Assembly: GCA_023249225.1 (NCBI GenBank)
Contig: JAHFDA010000023.1
Span: 1-39,946 of the forward strand
DNA from: a bacterium
GTDB taxonomy: Bacteria > Margulisbacteria > Marinamargulisbacteria > JAHFDA01
Length of the DNA stretch: 39,946 nt
Reading direction: 5' to 3'
Shown here: positions 8,038 through 15,745 of the stretch, in pieces
How the letters are laid out: the number at the start of each line of letters is the position of its first letter
Position numbering within the stretch: position 1 is the first letter of the stretch
Program-made: the position numbers and the translations under genes
The notes under the pieces: model-generated
Database searches by the model: none
What the model was told of the DNA's origin: nothing
The model's input: the letters and a program-made list of their open reading frames with translations, nothing else

Positions 8038-10511
8038 AGGCCATAATCCTGGCCGGAGGTTTTGGCACGCGTCTGCGTCCGCTTACCATTAACATGCCTA
8101 AACCCATGGTGCCCATGGTCAACGTTCCTGTGATGGAACGGGTACTGCACCTGCTTAAAAAATATGATTTTACAGATATCCTGACCATCCTGTATTACCA
8201 GCCAGACGTGATCCGAAATTATTTTGGCGATGGCAGCCGTTGGGGCGTCACAATGACGCACGTACACACCGTCAATGATTACGGCACGGCCGGTGCGGTG
8301 CGCATGGCCCTTGATTCGCTCGATGAGCCTGTGCTGGTGATCAGCGCCGACATCGTGACCGATTTTGATCTGCAACACTTGATCGAGTTCCACCGCCAAA
8401 AACGCAGCATGGCAACCCTTAACCTCACGCGCGTGACCCAACCGCTCGAATATGGCATTGTCATCACGCGTCCCGATGGCTACATCGACCGCTTTTTAGA
8501 AAAACCCATGTGGGGGGAGGTTTTTTCAGACACCGTCAATACCGGCATCTACGTGCTCGAACCTGCCGTGCTCAAGCAAATTCCTCCCGATACCAAGTAC
8601 GACTTTAGCCGTGACCTTTTTCCAAAATTATTGGCTGCTGGAATGGCGTTTTATGGCCATATCGCCCAGGGATACTGGAAGGACATCGGTAACATTAAAG
8701 AATATGTCAGCGCCAATTTTGACTGCCTCGAAGGCCGCGTACAGGTATTGCCTGCGTTGCCACAGACCTGCGCGGGTGAAGTGCACCCTTCTGCCACCTT
8801 AAGTGGCAAGGTGTGTATTGCTGCAGGCGCGCGCATAGGCCAGCATTGCCAGATCATTAATTCGGTTCTTGGTCCGGGCTGTGTCATCGAAGATAACGCG
8901 CTGGTGAGCAACAGCATTCTGTGGCGCAATGTGGTCATCGGCCAGGGCAGCATCGTCAGAGAAGCCGTGCTTGGTGAGGGGGTGCAATGCGGCTTTAAGG
9001 TAGTGGTGGACGCAGGCGCGGTGATTGGTGATCATACCCAGCTCGGCAGTAATGTGTATGTCAAACCCTATGTGAAAATCTGGCCCAACAAACGTATCGA
9101 AGACGAGGCCACTGTGGTGCAGAGCATCATCTGGAACGAACGTCTGGCACGGCGCTTGTTTTCTTCTTTCGGTGTCTCGGGGGTAGGCAACATTGATATT
9201 ACGCCCGAATTTGCCGGCAAGCTGGGCGCTGCTTACGGGGCTTTCTTAGGCCCGGGCAAGCAGGTGGTGGTCAGCCGCGACAGCCACCGCGCCAGCCGCA
9301 TGATTCACCGCGCCATTATTTCGGGTCTTATTTCGGCGGGGGTCAACGTGGTGCATCCGGGCGACAATCCCGCTGCTGTCACGCGCCACATGGTGCGGGC
9401 CCTGTCTTGTGCGGGGGGCATCCACGTGCGCAAGTCACCGTACGAAGTGTCGGTGATTGACATTAAGTTTTTCGACGCCGGTGGCGTGGATTTGGCGGTG
9501 GCCAAAGAAAAAACCATCGAAAGTTATTATTTTTCAGAAGATTTTGCGCGCATCTCCACCGAAGAAGTAGGCAGCATCACCCAGACCTCGCAGCCCTTGA
9601 TTCAGCAGTATCAGGATACCCTGCTACAGACCGTCGATTGCGAGTTGATCCGCCGGGCACACCTTAAAGTGGTGGTCGATTACAGCTGGGGCAGTGCCAG
9701 CCTGATCTTTCCGGCCATCCTGGGCAAATTAGGTTTAGAAGTGGTCAGCCTTAATAGCAATATTGACGAAAATAAAATCAGCAAAACAGCATCTGACTTT
9801 CAACTGGGCATTGACCAGCTTTCGACCATTGTGCGCACCTTGCAGGCCAATGTGGGTATTCTGATAGACACCGGGGCTGAAAAAATCTTTGTGGTAGACG
9901 AGACCGGGCGCCTGCTCTCGGGTGACGAAGCTTTGGCCTTTATGGTCTGGGCCCGCAGCAAACAGCAACCCGGAAAGCCAATTGCCGTGCCGGTCAGTGC
10001 ACCCAGCACTATTGAAGCTCTGGCGCTCCATGAAGACTGCCCCGTCAAGCGGCTACGCACGCATCCGCGTTACTTAATGCAGGCGGCCCAAGCCCAACCG
10101 GGCATCTTTATTGGCGAGCAAAGCGGTGGTTATATTTTTTCAGAGGTGTCGCCCGTATTTGATGGCATGCTTTCGGTGCTGCGCCTGCTCGAAACCCTGG
10201 CCCGTTTTCCAGGCGGCATCCATCAAAGAGTGGCCCAGCTGCCGGCACGCGCCGTGCAGCGCAAGCGTATTCCCTGCACCTGGGACCAAAAGGGGCGGGT
10301 GATGCGTGGCCTGCTCGAAATCAAACACGGCGGCCAAATTGAGCTGCTCGACGGCATTCGCATCACGCACAACGACAGCCAGGTCCTGGTGCTGCCCGAT
10401 GCCGATAGTCCTTTCTTTTATATTCAGGCCGAAGCCGCCGAAACCGCCGAGGCCGAGGCGCTGGTGGCTGAATATTCAGGAAAGGTGCTGGCACTGCGAG
10501 ATAGTGCGTGA
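8034..10511 (+). CDS. Sugar-nucleotidyltransferase / phosphohexomutase-like fusion with a degenerate mutase half
   Basis: 825-aa fusion. Residues 1-235 are a nucleotidyltransferase with the AGGFGTRLRPLTINMPKPMVP signature (NTP + sugar-1-P to NDP-sugar). Residues ~250-375 are left-handed beta-helix hexapeptide repeats. Residues ~385-825 are phosphoglucomutase/phosphomannomutase domains I-IV. The mutase half looks dead: the phosphoserine loop, normally TASHNP, reads GGIHVRKSPYEVS (about 460-473), and the metal loop, normally DGDGDR, reads IDTGAEK (about 608-614). The sugar loop GEQSGGYI is kept. Such fusions are known as mannose-1-phosphate guanylyltransferase-like proteins. Since the locus lacks a GlgC, this enzyme may supply the glucosyl nucleotide for the adjacent glycogen synthase. 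ATG 8034 overlaps the previous stop. Confidence 0.88.
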   Translation: MKAIILAGGFGTRLRPLTINMPKPMVPMVNVPVMERVLHLLKKYDFTDILTILYYQPDVIRNYFGDGSRWGVTMTHVHTVNDYGTAGAVRMALDSLDEPVLVISADIVTDFDLQHLIEFHRQKRSMATLNLTRVTQPLEYGIVITRPDGYIDRFLEKPMWGEVFSDTVNTGIYVLEPAVLKQIPPDTKYDFSRDLFPKLLAAGMAFYGHIAQGYWKDIGNIKEYVSANFDCLEGRVQVLPALPQTCAGEVHPSATLSGKVCIAAGARIGQHCQIINSVLGPGCVIEDNALVSNSILWRNVVIGQGSIVREAVLGEGVQCGFKVVVDAGAVIGDHTQLGSNVYVKPYVKIWPNKRIEDEATVVQSIIWNERLARRLFSSFGVSGVGNIDITPEFAGKLGAAYGAFLGPGKQVVVSRDSHRASRMIHRAIISGLISAGVNVVHPGDNPAAVTRHMVRALSCAGGIHVRKSPYEVSVIDIKFFDAGGVDLAVAKEKTIESYYFSEDFARISTEEVGSITQTSQPLIQQYQDTLLQTVDCELIRRAHLKVVVDYSWGSASLIFPAILGKLGLEVVSLNSNIDENKISKTASDFQLGIDQLSTIVRTLQANVGILIDTGAEKIFVVDETGRLLSGDEALAFMVWARSKQQPGKPIAVPVSAPSTIEALALHEDCPVKRLRTHPRYLMQAAQAQPGIFIGEQSGGYIFSEVSPVFDGMLSVLRLLETLARFPGGIHQRVAQLPARAVQRKRIPCTWDQKGRVMRGLLEIKHGGQIELLDGIRITHNDSQVLVLPDADSPFFYIQAEAAETAEAEALVAEYSGKVLALRDSA

Positions 10512-11935
10512 ACATTTGGTATTGCAGCAGCGAAGCAGTGCCTTATTTTAAGACCGGTGGGCTGGCCGATGTGTCTGCTTCCCTGACCCAGGCCTGGGCA
10601 CAGCTGGGGCATCGGGTCAAGTTACTGCTGCCTTTATACCGCCAACTTGACCGCAAAAAGTATCCCATCGAAAACGTTAAGACCCTGACCTTGCACCTGG
10701 GGCTTTGCGATTACACCATAACGGTCTGGCGCCCACGCGCAAAAAAACAAGCAGTCGAAGTCTGGTTTATCGACCTGCCCTGGGCCTTTGACCGCAGCGG
10801 TCTTTATGGTGCTCCCCAGGACTATCCCGACAATTTGCAGCGCTTTGCAGTTTTTGGCCGGGCGCTTGCCGCCCTGGCACAAGAAGACGGTGGCGTCGAC
10901 GTCTTGGTCGGTAACGACTGGCAGTGCGGCCCACTGATGGCCTACGCACGCATCGAATGCCCACAGGCCCTACGGGTCTTTTGTATTCACAATCTGGCTT
11001 ACCAGGGCCTCGGAAGCATGTATACCATCAGCCAGCTAGAGCTCGACCGTTACAGCCACCATCTGCATTACGAATTCCACCACCAGGTCAGCAGCATGAA
11101 GTTGGGTCTCACCGAGGCGGACCTTTTGCTCACGGTGTCGCCCGGCTATGCCAAAGAGATCCAGACGTCCGCTTATGGTTGTGGCCTCGAGGAAGTTTTG
11201 CGCGAGCGTGGCCCGCGTTTACAGGGCATCCTTAATGGCATTGACGAGCCTTTATGGAGCCCGCAAACACGCAAACTGCCTTACCCCTATACCGCCCGAA
11301 GCCTGGGTAAAAAACGCCAAAACCTGCACGCGCTTCAAAAAAAATGGGGCCTGGGCAGGCTGGCAGATGATGCGCCCGTCTTTGGTTTTGTGGGCCGCCT
11401 CGATTCGCAAAAAGGTGTGGACCTGCTGGTAGAAGCATTTTCACGCTGGCTTGAACGCAATCCAGGTCAACTCTGCGTGCTCGGTGCGGGCCATCCGCAC
11501 TATGTGACCAGCCTGGCAGCGCTGCAAGCGTCCTTTCCGAAGCGGGTAGGACTGGGGCTCACTTTTGATGCTGCCCTGGCAGAACAAGTTTATGCCGCCA
11601 GCGATTTTTTTGTAATGCCCTCGCGTTACGAGCCTTGCGGCCTGGGGCAACTGATTGCCTATCGTTTTGGCGCCCTGCCGATTGTGCGCCACACCGGGGG
11701 CCTGGCAGACACCGTAAATGACATCAAAACAAAAAACGCCAGCGGCCTTGTTTTTGATGAGGCCACCCCACACGCTTTAGAAGCCGCCCTGACACGCGCC
11801 CTAAAGTTGTTCAAACAAAAAAACCGTTTCCATCAATTACAAGTGGGCGTGATGGGTTTGCACTTTACATGGGAGACTTCGGCGCAGGCTTATTTGCGGC
11901 TGTTCGAAAAATACAAGCCCGGTATTGAGCACTGA
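10508..11935 (+). CDS. glgA: Glycogen synthase (GT5)
   Basis: 475 aa, the normal length for bacterial GlgA, which extends alpha-1,4-glucan from ADP-glucose. The start is GTG 10508, overlapping the preceding TGA. The N-terminal Rossmann domain has the SSEAVPYFKTGGLADVSASL motif (the KTGGL loop contacts ADP-glucose). The C-terminal domain has VGRLDSQKGVDLL and MPSRYEPCGLGQLIAYRFG, with the catalytic Glu/nucleotide region, followed by HTGGLADTV. It is the last gene of the operon. No hairpin terminator is visible in the 61 nt before the convergent MBL gene. Confidence 0.95.
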   Translation: MNIWYCSSEAVPYFKTGGLADVSASLTQAWAQLGHRVKLLLPLYRQLDRKKYPIENVKTLTLHLGLCDYTITVWRPRAKKQAVEVWFIDLPWAFDRSGLYGAPQDYPDNLQRFAVFGRALAALAQEDGGVDVLVGNDWQCGPLMAYARIECPQALRVFCIHNLAYQGLGSMYTISQLELDRYSHHLHYEFHHQVSSMKLGLTEADLLLTVSPGYAKEIQTSAYGCGLEEVLRERGPRLQGILNGIDEPLWSPQTRKLPYPYTARSLGKKRQNLHALQKKWGLGRLADDAPVFGFVGRLDSQKGVDLLVEAFSRWLERNPGQLCVLGAGHPHYVTSLAALQASFPKRVGLGLTFDAALAEQVYAASDFFVMPSRYEPCGLGQLIAYRFGALPIVRHTGGLADTVNDIKTKNASGLVFDEATPHALEAALTRALKLFKQKNRFHQLQVGVMGLHFTWETSAQAYLRLFEKYKPGIEH

Positions 11936-11996
11936 AATAAAAATCCAATTTCTCCGAATGAAAATTACGCGGGGCAGAGGTTTTAGTGCCAAACAA

Positions 11997-13790
11997 TTAA
12001 GATTTACCTGCGTATACCGGGCAGTCTTCGGGATTGGGCTGGCCGACCTGCTTTTGGTTGGATTCACCGATCATGCCAAGATCGTTATGGATGGGTACGC
12101 GCACGGGCACGTGGGCGAACTTGGTTAAAAATTGTTCCAGCGTGGGATGGGCAACACCGACGCCATTTTTTTTGGGATCGCCCACGTCGCCCACCACAAT
12201 GTCCGGCGTCTTGGGCAAGTGCGCGTAGTTGATCTGCGCGCGGATGTGCGCTGGAATCGGTGCATCGTCGGGGGCGTTCTTGCCGCTGCGGTCGCTGGTC
12301 CACAAGATCAGCTCGCCGTCGGCGAGCTGCACGACGACTGAAATCGTCAGGTTCATGTGGTCAGTAAAACCCGTAATGATTTCCGGTGGAAAAGCGGCCA
12401 GTTCCGTCTGCGCGCGCACATATTCGCTGCGGCGGTAAATGTAGTTTTCGTAAATGACGGGATGAGTGAGCACTTTCAGGCGCGGGTGGCTGGCCTCCGG
12501 AAGATCGGCGTTAACGTGGTCGTACCACTCCGCCAAACGCCGTACGCCGGGGTCGTGGTCGCTGTGCAAGTGCGTCAAAATTACGTTGACGGCCAGCGGA
12601 TTAATGCCGTGGCGTCCAAGAATCGTCAGAATTTCTGCGGGCGGGTCAATCACATAAATCTGTCCCTCCACGCGAAACAAGGCCGACGAGGTGTACTGCC
12701 CAATCGTATTGGGCTTGCCGTCGCCGCTGCCGATGACCATGAAAAATTCTTCGGGGTCTTCGGGCATCTGGAGGTTGTCAAAGTGGTCCATCTGGCTCAA
12801 ATAGGCGGCTTCCACCAGTTGTAGATATTCCTCCGGATTGTCCCCAAAGAGCAGCATGTGACTTTCGACAAAATCAAAAATTTCATCAGCGGGCTTGCGG
12901 GAGCTGTGCGTGAACAGCGTATCGGCAATGGCGTTGTGTTCCAGAAATTCGGCCAGATCGTCCTGGGCGATAATCTCGTCGCCAACCTGCAGGGCCGCTT
13001 GGTGCCATGGGCCGGCGTCGGTGGCGATGTAGTTGTATTCCATGTAGGTCAGCGCTTCTGCCAGGCGTTTACTCCGATCCGTAGGTAACTGGACCTGTTG
13101 TTCGCTTCCTCCGGCATCGGTATATTTTGCGGCGGCGCGCCGAGTATTTTCGTGCCACCGTAGGCCTTCGTATTCATAGGTTTGTAAATTGCGTGAGCGC
13201 CGTGGGTGCAGCTTGTCTTTGACCAAGATCTTGATTGCGCCGGCGCGTTCGTAGTCGGCAATGCTTTGCGCCAGGATAAACTCGTGCTTGGGCGCGTCGG
13301 GCGCAAAGTAACTGAAATCTGTTTTGCCGTTGCGTAGCGGCACGGTGTATTTTTTTGCGAGCCAGCTCACCAGGGCTTCCACATCATCCGGAAGATGGCG
13401 CTCCGGCTGCTGGCCGAAAAACTCCGCTTGAAGCAAGTGGCGCAAAGCTTCGGCATCCGCTTCGGAGTTCATGATAAACGTCAGCGGCTTTTGGGCGATG
13501 AACACGGCGTCGATGGCCATGGTTTCCGGTTCAAAAAGGCGCGCGTTGTCGGGATTCTGAATGATCACATCGGGAATTTCGGCCTCGCCGAACAGCGCAG
13601 CCCACTGCTTGCTCGAAAGCGCGCCGCCCCACAGCGCGCTGCCTCCGTTTGCAAGCGGCAGCAGGCGCAGGCCCATGTCCATGGATGCCAGCGTGCGGTT
13701 GGCTTCCTCCGCTCGCGTTTGCGTGGCAAGGGGCATCGTCGTGGTCAGAACAGCGGTTTCGCCCACCCGGCGTTTGAGGAGAGTCATCAC
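11997..13790 (-). CDS. Large MBL-fold metallohydrolase with an unassigned N-terminal half
   Basis: 597-aa protein. Residues ~350-597 form a metallo-beta-lactamase-fold domain: the metal motif H407-L-H409-S-D411-H412-D413 in ILTHLHSDHDPGV, a downstream THPVIYENY histidine, LWTSDRSGKN and PIHNDLGMIG supplying later metal ligands. Residues 1-345 have no family I recognise: predicted soluble, mixed alpha/beta, no signal peptide. Start: a stop codon lies just upstream, leaving GTG 13790 or ATG 13787; GAGGGG about 10 nt before the GTG is a Shine-Dalgarno. Reaction and substrate are unknown. It is convergent with glgA and divergent from a small acidic protein gene. Confidence 0.82.
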   Translation of the reverse strand: MMTLLKRRVGETAVLTTTMPLATQTRAEEANRTLASMDMGLRLLPLANGGSALWGGALSSKQWAALFGEAEIPDVIIQNPDNARLFEPETMAIDAVFIAQKPLTFIMNSEADAEALRHLLQAEFFGQQPERHLPDDVEALVSWLAKKYTVPLRNGKTDFSYFAPDAPKHEFILAQSIADYERAGAIKILVKDKLHPRRSRNLQTYEYEGLRWHENTRRAAAKYTDAGGSEQQVQLPTDRSKRLAEALTYMEYNYIATDAGPWHQAALQVGDEIIAQDDLAEFLEHNAIADTLFTHSSRKPADEIFDFVESHMLLFGDNPEEYLQLVEAAYLSQMDHFDNLQMPEDPEEFFMVIGSGDGKPNTIGQYTSSALFRVEGQIYVIDPPAEILTILGRHGINPLAVNVILTHLHSDHDPGVRRLAEWYDHVNADLPEASHPRLKVLTHPVIYENYIYRRSEYVRAQTELAAFPPEIITGFTDHMNLTISVVVQLADGELILWTSDRSGKNAPDDAPIPAHIRAQINYAHLPKTPDIVVGDVGDPKKNGVGVAHPTLEQFLTKFAHVPVRVPIHNDLGMIGESNQKQVGQPNPEDCPVYAGKS

Positions 13791-13862
13791 TTACCAGATT
13801 CCCCTCAATGGGCAGGTTTAAACCTTGGAAAAATTGGGAATACTGGAAATCCGGGGTGCAGT

Positions 13863-14192
13863 ATGAGCGAAATCAGCAAAATTGGCGGGGTTCAAAACGC
13901 AAGTGATGCCCATAAAGAGGCTGAAGACGGCGTGGCAGACGATGTGGCTGGCGCGGCGGGCGCGGCATCGATGATGCTCGAACTGGCCTCGGTCAAATCG
14001 CAAATCCAGAATGTTTTGAGTCAGTACGGCATCGAAAACGTTGACGAAGTGATGGACATGATCAAAGCCTCGCCCGAAGTGCTTCAACTTCTTAAAAGCG
14101 CAGGTTCGCCCGAAGAGGCCATTCAGAAACTCCAGGAAGCGCTTAGCGACAACAACCTGTCCCAGAAGCTGACCGACGGGGCGATGGTTTAG
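13863..14192 (+). CDS. Small acidic helical protein, unknown
   Basis: 109 aa, starting MSEISKIGGVQNASDAHKEA. The frame continues far upstream, but those codons run antisense to the MBL gene, so ATG 13863 is taken. The N-terminal 30 residues are acidic and low in complexity, then an Ala-rich segment, then two or three predicted amphipathic helices (SVKSQIQNVLSQYGIENVDEV and SPEVLQLLKSAGSPEEAIQKL). It is soluble, with no cysteine and no signal peptide. The stop falls 6 nt before the convergent stop of the next gene. No family recognised. Confidence 0.6.
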   Translation: MSEISKIGGVQNASDAHKEAEDGVADDVAGAAGAASMMLELASVKSQIQNVLSQYGIENVDEVMDMIKASPEVLQLLKSAGSPEEAIQKLQEALSDNNLSQKLTDGAMV

Positions 14193-14198
14193 TTTTAC

Positions 14199-14993
14199 TT
14201 AAGGTTCGGTCTGCTGATCCGGTGTGAAATAGACAAAGTCCGGCGCGTTGCTTTCGCAAAAAAATGTTCCGCGGTGATGGTTGTAATATTCTTCCAGTTG
14301 AGCGGCGTAATCGTAGGGCAGCTTTAAAAGCTGTTTGGAATTTTCGTCGTAAAAAAACACGGCGGTTTCGGATACTTCGCCCAGAAAAACGCCATCGGGA
14401 TCCATAAAAATCAGGTTTTCGATGTCCAGGATTCCGTTTTGCTCATCAAGATCATTCCAGGGATGAAAAACGGCAATGCCGCTCAAATATTCAAGGTTAT
14501 AACTATCGCCTTCCTGGTTTGTGCCGTCTTCGCGCATATGGGTGTCATACAGGGTGCAGCCATCGAGCGAAATATCAAAGTAGGCCAGGGTATTGCCCTC
14601 GTCGTCCACAATGGCCCGTTTAAACTGCTCGTACCGGTCACCCATGCTCATAAAGGTGCGGATGTTGCAGTCGCGCAAAATGTCGTCCATACGTTCAAGC
14701 GCTGCGTCGCCTGCGACCATGCGTGGAGGCTGGCTGTCGCGGATGGCTTGCGCAATGATCCTGGCCAGGGCGGATGGATTCTGGATGGGCTTGCTGGCTG
14801 GCGGCTGTGCCTTGCGCGGCTTGTGTTCCGTCACGGCAGAAGGATGATCCGCTGCGGAAGCATCGTCGCGTTCAAATTCCCGGAAAAGAAAGCAGTCGCC
14901 CAGCACGGCAGCGACAACAAAAAGAAGCTCCGAACGGGTGCCTTTCGATTTGCATCTTTCGATCAAGTCAAGGGAGATGCGTTTAAGTTCCAT
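14199..14993 (-). CDS. Hypothetical cytoplasmic protein, 264 aa
   Basis: Begins MELKRISLDLIERCKSKGTR. Residues 1-40 are hydrophobic-amphipathic, ~45-80 are a Ser/Pro/Lys linker, and the C-terminal ~150 residues are acidic and beta-rich (FDISLDGCTLYDTH, NGILDIENLIFMDPDGVFLG, TAVFFYDENSKQLLKLPYDY). It has no TM segment and no motif I can tie to a catalytic family. A recognisable promoter lies upstream (15033-15060), giving a leader of about 35-40 nt with no obvious Shine-Dalgarno. Confidence 0.7.
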   Translation of the reverse strand: MELKRISLDLIERCKSKGTRSELLFVVAAVLGDCFLFREFERDDASAADHPSAVTEHKPRKAQPPASKPIQNPSALARIIAQAIRDSQPPRMVAGDAALERMDDILRDCNIRTFMSMGDRYEQFKRAIVDDEGNTLAYFDISLDGCTLYDTHMREDGTNQEGDSYNLEYLSGIAVFHPWNDLDEQNGILDIENLIFMDPDGVFLGEVSETAVFFYDENSKQLLKLPYDYAAQLEEYYNHHRGTFFCESNAPDFVYFTPDQQTEP

Positions 14994-15032
14994 GGCTGCG
15001 AAAGTTTCGAGAAATTCGGGACGAAGGGGTTA

Positions 15033-15060
15033 AAAGTATTTTCCGTTATTCCTGCGTCAA
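15033..15060 (-). promoter_or_regulatory. Sigma70-like promoter for the 264-aa hypothetical gene
   Basis: On the minus strand TTGACG (15060-15055), a 16-nt spacer and TACTTT (15038-15033). The predicted transcript start is about 35-40 nt before the ATG at 14993, so this unit has an ordinary leader. Confidence 0.45.
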
Positions 15061-15061
15061 T

Positions 15062-15364
15062 TCAGCGAGCAATGAGAATGCCAGTTTTATGAGTAGGAAA
15101 CAAACGCGGATTCTGGTTATTGCAAAGCACGTTCACCTGGCGGTTGATATGGTAAGTTTTTTGCTGGTTGGCCATGATGCGAAAAGTATAGGAAATGCAT
15201 TTTTCCAAGTCACCCGTGCCAAAGGTGTAAAAATTAATGTGTCCATCTTGGCTGCTTGCGGGGCGGCGCGAGAACTGTAGGCGGGGCTGGAATATAAGAT
15301 AAAGTACCACCATCGCCAAGGCGACGCTGTAAATGCTGATAATGACCGATAAACTTAAAGTCAT
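15062..15364 (-). CDS. Small single-pass membrane protein, unknown
   Basis: 100 aa with one N-terminal hydrophobic helix (residues ~4-25, LSVIISIYSVALAMVVLYLI) and a basic soluble tail carrying two cysteines. AAAGGA 8 nt before the ATG is a good Shine-Dalgarno, which supports a real gene. No family recognised. The 3' end lies next to the promoter of the following minus-strand gene. Confidence 0.55.
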   Translation of the reverse strand: MTLSLSVIISIYSVALAMVVLYLIFQPRLQFSRRPASSQDGHINFYTFGTGDLEKCISYTFRIMANQQKTYHINRQVNVLCNNQNPRLFPTHKTGILIAR

Positions 15365-15582
15365 AGAGGGTTCCTTTAATAATTTATCGCAGAGTACTCA
15401 GCTAAATTTCATATATTTTATAGAGGTCTTTCGATAGGTCTTACTGGTTTAGCATGTAAAATTTATTAATATTTTTGTAAAACTTCTACATCTTTCGATG
15501 CAAATTATGTTTAGAAGCAGGCTCCCCGGGGCATAAAGTAAGCACAGGCACAAAATCTAAGGGGCGACCGGGGTGGACCTAT
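15365..15582. other. AT-rich intergenic region with a possible structured leader
   Basis: 218 nt without a gene. The left two thirds are AT-rich (TATATTTTATAG, AAATTTATTAATATTTTTG) and could hold divergent promoters. TCTTTCGAT occurs twice (about 15427 and 15491). On the right, CCCCGG (15524-15529) can pair with CCGGGG (15568-15573), just before a GGTGGA Shine-Dalgarno-like stretch. Such pairing could mask the ribosome site. I do not recognise a known riboswitch. Confidence 0.35.
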
Positions 15583-15720
15583 ATGAACGAACAAGACATG
15601 AACATGCTTATTGAATCAGCCCACGAAAAGCTTAAAGATGTTGTTAAGCGCATCAAGAAGTATGAGCTGATGCTTGATTTTGGGTCGATCTCGGTAATGG
15701 TTAAGTTAAGCCTGAATTAA
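15583..15720 (+). CDS. 45-residue hypothetical protein
   Basis: Short ORF reading MNEQDMNMLIESAHEKLKDV and on to SVMVKLSLN. GGTGGA lies 6 nt before the ATG. It is predicted as one charged amphipathic helix with a short beta tail. It is followed after 25 nt by the 348-aa gene on the same strand, so the two may be an operon. Kept because of the ribosome site and clean context; no homologue recognised. Confidence 0.4.
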   Translation: MNEQDMNMLIESAHEKLKDVVKRIKKYELMLDFGSISVMVKLSLN

Positions 15721-15745
15721 TTCTCTACATGCTGGATTGATTGCC

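Noticed and set aside
11936-11996. Intrinsic terminator between glgA and the MBL gene
   Set aside because: I found no GC-rich hairpin followed by a T run in either direction.
13395-13862. Long upstream extension of the 109-aa protein
   Set aside because: It runs antisense through the MBL gene, and the product changes from basic to acidic exactly at ATG 13863.
15535-15582. Resemblance to a c-di-GMP (GEMM) riboswitch around GCACAGGCACAAAAT
   Set aside because: The conserved second stem and the GGTTACCG-type motif are absent; only a short stretch is similar.
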